From assembly GCF_014640635.1 (NCBI RefSeq), contig NZ_BMHI01000004.1:310001-374000 (forward strand): a DNA stretch of 64,000 nt. The letters run 5' to 3'. A program made the position numbers and the translations under genes. The notes under the pieces were generated by a model. That model did no database searches. It saw only the letters and a list, made by a program, of their open reading frames with translations, and had not been told where the DNA came from. Below, in pieces: positions 44,840 to 52,506 of this stretch (position 1 is its first letter; each line of letters begins with the position of its first letter). The DNA comes from Flexivirga endophytica (GTDB taxonomy: Bacteria; Actinomycetota; Actinomycetes; Actinomycetales; Dermatophilaceae).

Positions 44840-45583
44840 ATGGTCGCTGCACCTGGGGGCAGCGTCGGCGACGGACCGGAGGACACGTGGGCGCAACGGC
44901 CACCTCACGATGCCGACGACGAGGTGCTTGCCGAAACGTTCCGCTCGATGATCCAGCACCCCGATTACCCGTGCCTCGGCGCACGCTCGGTGGTCAACCG
45001 GCATCGTGCATCGGTCCTCGTGCTGCCGCGCCTCGGGTCCCGCGATGCGGCGCCCCGCCTGCTGGACGGTCTGAGGCGGTTCGCGGCGGACACCGACGTC
45101 GACGAAGGATTCGCGTCATTCGTCGTCATCTTTCGGCGACCCGAACGCACGGACGAGGAGAGTTTCGAGCAGCTCCTGTGGCAGCAGCTGCAGAGCATCG
45201 TGGAGGCCGACAGCGCACCGTGGAGCAGGGAAGTGTCTGACGACCCCGTCGATCCGCATTTCTCCTTCAGCGCTGCGGGGACCGCCTACTTCGTCGTGGG
45301 ACTGCACCCGGATGCCTCGCGGGTCGCCCGGCGAGCCCCGTGGCCCACGCTCGTCTTCAACCTGCACGAGCAGTTCCAGAACTTGCGCGCACACGGCGGA
45401 TTCGATCGGATGCGCGAGCGCATCCGGAGCCGAGACAGCGAACTCCAGGGCTGCCCGAACCCGATGGTGGAAGACTTCGGTGACGCCTCCGAGGCGCGCC
45501 AGTACTCCGGGCGGGCGGTCAATGCGGAATGGACCCCACAGGCCGACTTCGGCGACACGCGACAGGACGGGCAGGGCCAGTGA
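44840..45583 (+). CDS. YqcI/YcgG family (GntA-like heme) protein
   Basis: 247 aa with the family N-terminal PDYPCLGARSVVNRH and C-terminal FNLHEQFQNLR, and QGCPNPMVEDFGDASEARQYSG segments. GntA, a characterised relative, is a heme N-hydroxylase in guanitoxin synthesis. I prefer the ATG at 44840 with GAGGAGAG over that at 44822. Its last base is the first of the DUF1989 gene, so the pair is coupled. Confidence 0.75.
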   Translation: MVAAPGGSVGDGPEDTWAQRPPHDADDEVLAETFRSMIQHPDYPCLGARSVVNRHRASVLVLPRLGSRDAAPRLLDGLRRFAADTDVDEGFASFVVIFRRPERTDEESFEQLLWQQLQSIVEADSAPWSREVSDDPVDPHFSFSAAGTAYFVVGLHPDASRVARRAPWPTLVFNLHEQFQNLRAHGGFDRMRERIRSRDSELQGCPNPMVEDFGDASEARQYSGRAVNAEWTPQADFGDTRQDGQGQ

Positions 45584-46185
45584 TGCAGCGAATACCACCG
45601 CAGACCGGCGTGGGCCTACGGCTCCGGACCGGCGATCGCCTCGTCGTCGTGGACCCGACCGGCGGACAGGTGAGTGACCTGTTCTGTGTTGCCGGCGACG
45701 GGGGAGACGACTGGTTGAGCAATGGGCGGACCATCGACTACGGGAACACGATGTACTTCTCGACCGGCGACACGCTCTACAGCAACCTCAGTCGCCCGAT
45801 GCTGACGATCGAGCAGGACACCTGCGGCAAGCACGATTTCCTGCTGACGCCCTGCAGCCAGGCGACGTTCGACCTGTTGTATCCCGAATTCGGCGGTGCG
45901 CCCCACCCGAGCTGCTTCGACAACCTCTGTGCGGCCCTCGGTCCTCTCGGCGTCGAGCCTGGAACCATCTCGACGACCTTCAACATCTTCATGAACGTCT
46001 GGTTCGAGGCGGACGGCACCATGCACATCGATCCGCCGATCTCCGGTGCCGGGGACAGGTTCGTCGTACGCGCGGAGATGGACCTGCTGGTCGGGGTCAC
46101 GGCCTGTTCGGCGGAGAAGTCGAACGGCGGTGAGTGCAAGCCGATCGATGTCGAGGTCATCCCGGAATCGCCCGCCACTGAATGA
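45583..46185 (+). CDS. DUF1989 / urea-carboxylase-associated protein
   Basis: 200 aa. DUF1989 proteins accompany urea carboxylase and include the carboxyguanidine deiminase subunits. Conserved Cys/His residues occur in DTCGKHDFLLTPCS and SCFDNL. Overlaps the YqcI/YcgG gene by one base. A role with the preceding heme protein in N-hydroxy-guanidino or guanidine chemistry is an inference; urea carboxylase is not present here. Confidence 0.8.
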   Translation: MQRIPPQTGVGLRLRTGDRLVVVDPTGGQVSDLFCVAGDGGDDWLSNGRTIDYGNTMYFSTGDTLYSNLSRPMLTIEQDTCGKHDFLLTPCSQATFDLLYPEFGGAPHPSCFDNLCAALGPLGVEPGTISTTFNIFMNVWFEADGTMHIDPPISGAGDRFVVRAEMDLLVGVTACSAEKSNGGECKPIDVEVIPESPATE

Positions 46186-46239
46186 GATTCGCGCGAGATG
46201 AGACTCGAGCGATGACGGCAGGCATGTTCGCGCCCTGGT

Positions 46240-46752
46240 TCACTCGAGTTGGCGCAACTGCTCGTGCGCGCTGGCGAACATGTCCTTGAAGGACTCACCC
46301 ATGAGCCCGGTCCCCGCCTGCAGTTGCTCCGCGAGTTCGACCTTCGCCCTGGCCTGGTCGGTCAGGTCACCCGTCAGCTGCCCGAACTCCTCCTTCTCCT
46401 CATGCTCCGCGTGGTCGACGACGTCCGAGCACAACGCCCGATATTCGGCCTCGAAATCGGGGGACATCGCATCACCGCTTTCGAGCTCGGAGATCGCGGA
46501 CTCCGCCGCGGTCTCTTCCTGCACCCGCGCCGCTGCTTCCTCAGGACTCACTTCGGTCGTCGCCAGCAGGTGGACCGTGCTCTGTTCGAGGGCTTCGTGC
46601 ACGGCCAGCATCCGCCGCACTCGGGTGAACGCTTCCCGCCGTTGGTCGTCGGCGAGGTCCAGCACCTTCGGCATCAGGTCCTTGACCTGCTGATGCTGAT
46701 CGGTCAGATATGTCACCAGATCCTGCGCGGTGTTCATTTCGGTGTGCGACAT
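46240..46752 (-). CDS. Hemerythrin HHE-domain protein
   Basis: 170 aa. Four-helix hemerythrin-type iron-binding protein with His in DQHQQVKDLM, HEALEQSTVH and HAEHEEKEEF. Probably an oxygen, NO or peroxide-responsive protein. A perfect SigB/SigF-type promoter is upstream (46845-46869). Convergent with DUF1989. Confidence 0.85.
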   Translation of the reverse strand: MSHTEMNTAQDLVTYLTDQHQQVKDLMPKVLDLADDQRREAFTRVRRMLAVHEALEQSTVHLLATTEVSPEEAAARVQEETAAESAISELESGDAMSPDFEAEYRALCSDVVDHAEHEEKEEFGQLTGDLTDQARAKVELAEQLQAGTGLMGESFKDMFASAHEQLRQLE

Positions 46753-46844
46753 GAGGGGTCCTTCCCAATTGTGTGTCTGACCGTCCGGGACCGGTCGGCT
46801 GGCGTCTCGTCGCGGACTCTCGGCAGCGAGTGACCATGATTCGC

Positions 46845-46869
46845 CTACCCGTCCGCGAATGGCTGAAAC
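46845..46869 (-). promoter_or_regulatory. SigB/SigF-type promoter of the hemerythrin gene
   Basis: On the minus strand: GTTT (46869-46866), 15-bp spacer, GGGTAG (46850-46845). It fits the stress-sigma consensus exactly and lies about 93 bp upstream of the hemerythrin start. Confidence 0.7.
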
Positions 46870-46878
46870 AGCAGCTGA

Positions 46879-46902
46879 GTTGGATGGCCACAGCGTGGGT
46901 AG
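46879..46902 (+). promoter_or_regulatory. SigB/SigF-type promoter of the FAD/Fe-S gene
   Basis: GTTG at 46879-46882, 14-bp spacer, GGGTAG at 46897-46902. A start of transcription about 7 nt later would fall at the ATG at 46909, implying a leaderless mRNA. Back-to-back with the hemerythrin promoter. Confidence 0.55.
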
Positions 46903-46908
46903 GTGGAC

Positions 46909-49842
46909 ATGATGGACGATCAGCAGGCTGACACGCTCGAGCAGGATCTCCTCGCCGAGGTGGACGGTGAGGTCCGCTTCGACGCGGGCAGCCGCGCCGC
47001 GTATGCGACCGATGCGTCGAACTTCCGGCAGGTGCCGATCGCGGTCGTCGTCCCGCGCACGATCGAGGCCGGCGCCAGTGCAGTCGAGGTGTGTCACCGA
47101 AACCACGCACCTGTCGTGTCCCGTGGCGGCGGCACGAGTCTCGCGGGGCAGGGGACGAACCGCGCAGTCATGATCGACTGGGCCAAGCGCTGTCATCGGT
47201 TGCTCGAGGTCGATCCCGCCGAGCGGAGGTGTGTGGTCGAGCCGGGCATCGTCCTGGACGACCTCAACCGCGAACTCGCTCCGCTTTCCTTGCGATTCGG
47301 TCCGGAGCCGGCCACGCACCCCAACTGCACGATCGGCGGGATGATCGGCAACAACTCGTGTGGCGCAACCGCGCAACGCACCGGCAAGGTCGTCGACAAC
47401 GTCTCGCGCCTCGAAGTCCTGCTCGCCGACGAAACACGATTCTGGTGCGGGCGGACCACTGACGAGGAGTATGCCGAGATCGAGCGGCACGGGGACCGGC
47501 GAGCCACGATCTACCGGTCACTGCGCCACCTGCGCGACGAGTATGCCGACGACATCCGTGATCGCTTCCCCGACATCCCACGCCGGGTGTCGGGCTACAA
47601 CCTCGACTCCCTGCTGCCGGAGTACGGGTTCGACGTTGCACGCTCCCTCGTCGGCAGCGAGTCCACCCTCGTCACCGTGTTACGTGCCGAGTTGGACCTT
47701 GTCCCAGTGCTTCCCGAACGCACCCTGGTCGTGCTCGGCTACGACTCGGTCGCGGCCGCCGCCGACGCCGTGCCGGCGCTCCTGCGGTACGACCCGATCG
47801 CCCTGGAAGGTTTCGGGGAGCGCCTGATCCACGACGAGCAGATCGAACACCTCCTGCAGGATGCCCGTGGTGACATGCCGGAGGGGAACGCCTTCCTGAT
47901 GGTGCAGTTCGGTGCACCCCACGGGCAGGATGCGGACCGGGCGGCGCACGCCATGCTGCGCGGGCAGGGCCGGTTGCCGGAGGACCCGGACGTGGCGCTG
48001 GTGACGGATCCCGCCATGGAGGACGACCTGTGGGCCGTCCGGGAGGCCGGACTCGGTGCGAGCGCGCACGTTCCGGGCGAACCCGACGCGTGGGCCGGAT
48101 GGGAGGATGCCGCAGTCGCGCCGACGAAGCTGGGTGACTACCTGCGTGACTTCGAGGCGCTGTGCCAGGAGTTCGGTTACGCCGACGATGCGGTGCCGAG
48201 CATCTACGGTCATTTCGGCCAGGGCTGCATCCATACCCGAATCCCGTTCCGGCTCACCGACGTCGACGGCGTCCGCGCATATCGTCAATTCATGGAGCAG
48301 GCCGCCGATCTGGTCGTCGGGTACGGCGGGTCGTTGTCGGGGGAGCACGGGGACGGTCAGTCCCGGGGCGAACTGCTGCCGAAGATGTTCGGCGACCGCA
48401 TCATGGCGGCGTTCGTCGAACTCAAGACGACGTTCGACCCCGAGAACCTGATGAATCCGGGAAAGCTCGTCGCGCCCGCAGGGCTCGACGAGAACCTCCG
48501 GCTGGGCGCCTCGTGGTCCCCGCACGTCAAAGGGCCGATTACCTTCGACTACCCCGAGGACGGCGGTTTCGTGCACGCGGCGAACCGTTGTGTCGGCGTC
48601 GGTCTCTGTCGCGCACCGGAGCCCAAGGCGGACGACGTGATGTGCCCGTCATACCGGGCTACGCGTGAGGAGGCCCACTCGACCCGGGGGCGCGCACGAC
48701 TGCTGTTCGAGATGATGAACGGGCACGGCGATGGTCCGATCACCGACGGCTGGCGCTCCGACGCGGTCAAGGGCGCCTTGGACCTGTGCCTGTCCTGCAA
48801 AGGCTGCGCCAGCGACTGTCCGGTCAACGTCGACATGGCGACCTACAAGGCCGAGTTCCTGCACCACCACCATCGGCACCGCCTGCGTCCGCGCGCGCAC
48901 TACACGCTCGGCTGGCTGCCGATGGCCGCGCGATCGGTCGCTGCAAGCCGAAGTGCTCGGATCGTCAACCGACTGACTGGTATTCCGGCCGTCCGCATGG
49001 CCGGCGCCAAGCTCGCGGGGGTCGAGAATCGGCAGGTGCCGAAGTTCGCGGCGCAGACTCTGCAGGAGTGGTGGAGCGAGCGGACCGCGCGGGGGAGCGG
49101 GGAACGCCGCACGGTCCTGCTCTGGCCGGACACCTTCACCAACCACTTCGACCCGCAGGTGGGCCGGGCCGCCATCACGGTGCTGGAAGGTGCCGGTTAC
49201 GAGGTGCAGCTGCCGCGTGAAGCGGTGTGCTGCGCTCTGACCTGGACGTCGACCGGACAGCTGGATGTCGCTCGCCGCGTGCTGCGCCGTACCGTTCGGG
49301 CGCTCGCGCCGGCTCTGCACGAGGGCTGGCCCGTGGTCGGGCTCGAGCCCAGTTGCGCGGCGATGTTGCGCTCGGATGCACCTCGCCTGCTGCCCGACGA
49401 CCTCGATGTGCGGCGGCTGGCCCAGAACACCGTGGGATTCGCCGAACTGCTCCAGGAGCACACGGACGGCTGGTCGCCACCCGACGTGGGAGTGCACGAA
49501 GCGCTGGTCCAAGTGCACTGTCACCAGCACGCCGACGGTGGGTGGGATGCCGACCGCGCCCTGCTGGCGAATGCCGGTGTCGAGGCGCACAGCATCGGCG
49601 GATGCTGCGGCCTGGCAGGCAATTTCGGGTTCGAGGCGGGCCACCTCGAGGTGAGTCGCGCGTGCGCCGAGGATCGACTGCTCCCCGCGTTGCGGGATGC
49701 GGAGGACTCCGTCGCGGTGCTCGCCGACGGTTTCAGCTGCCGCACCCAGATCGCCGAGTTCGACGACTCGGGGAAGCACCCGGTGCACCTGGCGGAGCTC
49801 TTGGCGGAGGGACTGATATCACGGATGCCACACAACGAATGA
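46909..49842 (+). CDS. FAD-linked oxidase/Fe-S fusion (D-2-hydroxyacid dehydrogenase, YdiJ-like)
   Basis: 977 aa. N-terminal FAD_binding_4 domain (PVVSRGGGTSLAGQGTN near residue 70; NCTIGGMIGNNSCG), FAD-oxidase C-terminal domain, then two 4Fe-4S motifs (CVGVGLCR and CLSCKGCASDCPVNVD) and CCG-type C-terminal cysteine clusters (VCCALTWTS, GGCCGLAGNFG). This is the layout of bacterial membrane-associated D-2-hydroxyglutarate/D-lactate dehydrogenases. Leaderless start at ATG 46909 is suggested by the adjacent SigB/SigF promoter. Confidence 0.88.
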   Translation: MMDDQQADTLEQDLLAEVDGEVRFDAGSRAAYATDASNFRQVPIAVVVPRTIEAGASAVEVCHRNHAPVVSRGGGTSLAGQGTNRAVMIDWAKRCHRLLEVDPAERRCVVEPGIVLDDLNRELAPLSLRFGPEPATHPNCTIGGMIGNNSCGATAQRTGKVVDNVSRLEVLLADETRFWCGRTTDEEYAEIERHGDRRATIYRSLRHLRDEYADDIRDRFPDIPRRVSGYNLDSLLPEYGFDVARSLVGSESTLVTVLRAELDLVPVLPERTLVVLGYDSVAAAADAVPALLRYDPIALEGFGERLIHDEQIEHLLQDARGDMPEGNAFLMVQFGAPHGQDADRAAHAMLRGQGRLPEDPDVALVTDPAMEDDLWAVREAGLGASAHVPGEPDAWAGWEDAAVAPTKLGDYLRDFEALCQEFGYADDAVPSIYGHFGQGCIHTRIPFRLTDVDGVRAYRQFMEQAADLVVGYGGSLSGEHGDGQSRGELLPKMFGDRIMAAFVELKTTFDPENLMNPGKLVAPAGLDENLRLGASWSPHVKGPITFDYPEDGGFVHAANRCVGVGLCRAPEPKADDVMCPSYRATREEAHSTRGRARLLFEMMNGHGDGPITDGWRSDAVKGALDLCLSCKGCASDCPVNVDMATYKAEFLHHHHRHRLRPRAHYTLGWLPMAARSVAASRSARIVNRLTGIPAVRMAGAKLAGVENRQVPKFAAQTLQEWWSERTARGSGERRTVLLWPDTFTNHFDPQVGRAAITVLEGAGYEVQLPREAVCCALTWTSTGQLDVARRVLRRTVRALAPALHEGWPVVGLEPSCAAMLRSDAPRLLPDDLDVRRLAQNTVGFAELLQEHTDGWSPPDVGVHEALVQVHCHQHADGGWDADRALLANAGVEAHSIGGCCGLAGNFGFEAGHLEVSRACAEDRLLPALRDAEDSVAVLADGFSCRTQIAEFDDSGKHPVHLAELLAEGLISRMPHNE

Positions 49843-49877
49843 AGCTGTGCTCCGGCCACAGCCGAGGTCGTCCCGGC

Positions 49878-50231
49878 CTACTGATCGACGCTCGGGTTGG
49901 TCGATGCGTGCGGATCCTCGAGTGCGTCGGTGTCGGAGAGTGCTCCGGCCAGCACGTGCTCCTCGCTGATGATCGTCAGAAAGCCACCGGAGTTGCGGAA
50001 GATCTCCTGCCATCGGTCGATCACTACGTCGGGAGAGTCAACTCCGAATCGTTGGTTGACCGCTCTGATCGACGCCGCCATCTCGTCAGCATCGGCGTCT
50101 CCCTGCTGTGCGACCGACCACAGCGCTTCGGCGTAGTCGCCAGCGGACCGGCCCAGCTGTTCCGTGAGGTCAGCGGAGAGCGCGATCTGCGCTGCAGGGT
50201 GGCCGGTGGCTTCCGTCGGATTGTCGGTCAT
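49878..50231 (-). CDS. Hypothetical small acidic protein
   Basis: 117 aa, acidic. No family recognised; central helical stretch with DEMAASIRAVNQRFGVDS. ATG at 50231; GAAAGGTCC upstream. A GGGTAG occurs upstream at 50275-50270 but without well-spaced -35. Between the convergent FAD/Fe-S gene and the LLM remnant. Confidence 0.6.
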   Translation of the reverse strand: MTDNPTEATGHPAAQIALSADLTEQLGRSAGDYAEALWSVAQQGDADADEMAASIRAVNQRFGVDSPDVVIDRWQEIFRNSGGFLTIISEEHVLAGALSDTDALEDPHASTNPSVDQ

Positions 50232-50449
50232 GACCGGACCTTTCGTCAGCTTTCGGTGGGGCTCTGGTTCTACCCCGGGCAGCTCTGGCCGAATCAACTG
50301 GTGAGCGGGCACGGACCCGGTGTGGAGTGAGGAGAAGGAAGACTTCCCCGCAGTGGTCGCCCAGTGCGATCGCTTCAGCGTCGCGGGAAGTGGGTAGGGG
50401 AGGCGCATCACCCGTGAGTGGGTGGTCGGCGCGGCGTGAGCGGCTCGGC

Positions 50450-50473
50450 GTTGTGCACGTCGGGCGCGGGTAT
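50450..50473 (+). promoter_or_regulatory. SigB/SigF-type promoter upstream of the LLM remnant
   Basis: GTTG at 50450-50453, 14-bp spacer, GGGTAT at 50468-50473, about 33 bp before the remnant's ATG, which keeps its ribosome site. The promoter outlived most of its gene. Confidence 0.5.
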
Positions 50474-50505
50474 CCAACGTTAGCAACGAGGTTGGAGGAA
50501 CTGAG

Positions 50506-50717
50506 ATGCGAACCGGCTACTTTCTGTCGTGCGAGGAGTACGCCCCACACGAACGTGTCGATCAGGCCTGGGCCGCAGCGGAGGCCGGATTCGACTGCCC
50601 TACCTCGACGCGGGATACGACACCGTGACGATCGCGAACATGGGACCGCACTATCGCTCGATGATCGACTTCTACGGGTCGGTGATCATCCCCCGACTCA
50701 AGGACGGGGAGGACTGA
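50506..50717 (+). pseudogene. LLM-class F420-dependent oxidoreductase remnant, interior deleted
   Basis: The ATG at 50506 (with GTTGGAGGA) opens with MRTGYFLSCEEYAPHERVDQ, the usual N-terminus of this coenzyme-F420/luciferase-like family, for about 30 residues, then the frame stops. A second frame ending at 50717 gives the family C-terminus (LDAGYDTVTIANMGPHYRSMIDFYG). About 250 internal residues are missing and the halves are frameshifted; the junction is near 50595. An internal deletion pseudogene. Confidence 0.8.
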
Positions 50718-50785
50718 GTGTGTGATGGCACCGTCCTCGACAGTGCGCACTCATCCACCCGGGTCGGTCGTTGCCCCGGTCCGAG

Positions 50786-51058
50786 TCAGTGGTTCCGGAG
50801 GGCGTCGACCAGGTCGTCCTTACTCATGGACGAGCGGCCCTCGATACCGAGTTCTGCGGCACGCTCCTGCAGATCCTTCTTCGTCCAGTCCTCGTACGAC
50901 GAGTGCTTGCCGCCCTTGTGGCCGACGCTCGATCGCGAGGAATTGGCCGCTGCATTCGCGATGCGCGCCGATTTCTCCTTGCTGTCGCCCTCGTCGCGCA
51001 ACTCTTCGTAGAGCTCGTCGTCCTTCACCGACGGGCCGGGCGTCTTCTTGCCGGGCAT
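50786..51058 (-). CDS. DUF7218-like protein with SAP/Rho-N-like segment
   Basis: 90 aa from the ATG at 51058. Highly charged; SVKDDELYEELRDEGDSKEKSARIANA-like helical start, then a KGGKHSSYEDW linker and a C-terminal segment LQERAAELGIEGRSSMSKDDLVDALRNH resembling Rho-termination/SAP-like nucleic-acid binding motifs. Commonly found in actinobacteria near stress genes. GGGTAG -10 box at 51108-51103 in the upstream region, without a well-placed -35. Confidence 0.7.
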   Translation of the reverse strand: MPGKKTPGPSVKDDELYEELRDEGDSKEKSARIANAAANSSRSSVGHKGGKHSSYEDWTKKDLQERAAELGIEGRSSMSKDDLVDALRNH

Positions 51059-51263
51059 GTGAGTCACCTCCGGTAATGGTGTTCTGATCGTGCCTTCGGC
51101 TTCTACCCATTCCGGCAGAACTTACGCACAACCCTTGGTTCGGCCGGCGTGGGGGTACCACGACGTGGTGCAGGGCGAGAGTGGCCGGCCGAATGGGTGG
51201 AAGTTGGGCTACTTTACCGACTGTTCAGCAATTGATATCCAGGCGAATGCCGTTGTGGTCCAA

Positions 51264-51269
51264 TACAAT
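51264..51269 (+). promoter_or_regulatory. Candidate -10 of the sigma-factor gene
   Basis: TACAAT, a near-consensus -10, sits in the 326-bp gap 51059-51384 in a local AT-richer patch about 115 bp before the sigma-factor ATG. No convincing -35 is present at 17 bp. Otherwise the gap shows only the GGGTAG of the divergent gene. Confidence 0.35.
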
Positions 51270-51384
51270 TCACCGAACATCAAGTGGGTGGCCTTGCCGA
51301 AACCCGTGCATCGTGTCAGTGTGGTTTCAACGTGCCGGCTCAAGAAGAGTGGTCGGTGTGGTTTCTCGCTGGAAGAGAATTGCC

Positions 51385-52188
51385 ATGCCGCACACAGGAA
51401 CTCTCAGCAGGTCGGCTCAGGAACAGCGCGAACGCGCGGACCACCTGCTTCGCAAGGCGCAACACGCCAACCGTGCGTCAGCGGCGCGGTTACGTCACGA
51501 GGTGGTGCTCGACCACTTCGCGCTGGCAACCTCCATCGCACACCGTTACGACCACCGCGGCCTGGAGCGTCAGGATCTGGAACAGGTGGCGCTGCTGGGT
51601 CTCGTCCAGGCGGTGCGTCGATACGACCCGGAGCAGGGCTCGGGCTTCTTGGCGTTCGCGGTGCCAACCATCACCGGAGAGCTGAAACGGCACTTCCGCG
51701 ACCACGGCTGGGCGGTGCGCCCGCCACGTCAGCTTCAGGAACATTGCCTCGCCGTTCGCTCCAGCGCCGAGCGCTTGGCGCAAGAGCTCGGCCGGGATCC
51801 GACCGCTGCCGAAGTCGCCGCTTCCCTGGGTCTGAGTGTGCGAGATGTGGGGCAAGCGCGGGGAGTCGACGGCCAGTATGTCGCGCGGTCGATGGACGCA
51901 CCGCTCGATCACGACGGTGGCACGACCTTGTCCGACACGTTGGGCGAGACCGCCACCGATCTCGATCGCGTCGATGATTTCGAAACGCTTCGCCCGTTGC
52001 TGCGCAACCTGAAGTCGCGAGAGCGACTCATCGTGCGGTTGCGTTTCGTCGACAACCTCACCCAGCGGCAGATCGGCCAACGGATCGGAGTGAGTCAGAT
52101 GCAGGTGTCGCGTCTGCTCTCCGACATCCTGCTCCGGTTGCGTCGTGCCATCGCGGCCAAGCACGACGACATCAGCGCGGCATCGTGA
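51385..52188 (+). CDS. RNA polymerase sigma factor, SigB/SigF subfamily
   Basis: 267 aa. Region 2 (LATSIAHRYDHRGLERQDLEQVALLGL and FAVPTITGELKRHFRDHGW), a region 3 segment, and region 4 helix-turn-helix LTQRQIGQRIGVSQMQVSR. This is the stress/sporulation SigB-SigF-SigG type. ATG 51385 is preferred over an in-frame start at 51181. No RsbW/RsbV anti-sigma gene is adjacent. Several genes nearby carry GTTT/GTTG-N14-16-GGGTA promoters, so it may be their dedicated sigma factor. Confidence 0.85.
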   Translation: MPHTGTLSRSAQEQRERADHLLRKAQHANRASAARLRHEVVLDHFALATSIAHRYDHRGLERQDLEQVALLGLVQAVRRYDPEQGSGFLAFAVPTITGELKRHFRDHGWAVRPPRQLQEHCLAVRSSAERLAQELGRDPTAAEVAASLGLSVRDVGQARGVDGQYVARSMDAPLDHDGGTTLSDTLGETATDLDRVDDFETLRPLLRNLKSRERLIVRLRFVDNLTQRQIGQRIGVSQMQVSRLLSDILLRLRRAIAAKHDDISAAS

Positions 52189-52323
52189 CCCTGCGGCAAC
52201 CCGTGGGGATCCTCCCAGGGGTGCGGCTGCCTGTCTTCCCTGGGCCCTCCGTCGGTGACGGTGGGACCGGACACTTGCAATGGAGACGAACTGACGACCG
52301 ATTTCATACGTGGAGGTTTTCTG

Positions 52324-52497
52324 ATGGCTGATGATTTCCGCTCGCTCATCGTGCGACTCGCCGAACTCGAGGATGCTGCCCGCACCGTTCCGGTCGTCGC
52401 TGCGGGGGACTCCAGTGCCGCAGTGAATCCGGACCTGCAGCACCTCATCGACGAGGAACGTCTCGTCGTGGAGCAGATCCGGGCATTGCGCGAGTAG
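52324..52497 (+). CDS. Small hypothetical protein
   Basis: 57 aa, strong ribosome site TGGAGG. Helical, acidic; no family recognised. It lies between the sigma gene and KatE and ends 9 bp before the KatE start. Confidence 0.6.
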   Translation: MADDFRSLIVRLAELEDAARTVPVVAAGDSSAAVNPDLQHLIDEERLVVEQIRALRE

Positions 52498-52506
52498 GGG
52501 TATGTC

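Noticed and set aside
50270..50298. GGGTAG with GTTG upstream of the 49878-50231 gene
   Set aside because: Spacer would be 19 bp, outside the 14-17 bp range seen for the other stress promoters.
52498..52503. GGGTAT just before katE as a SigB/SigF -10
   Set aside because: No GTTT/GTTG at the correct distance; the -35 position reads CCGG.
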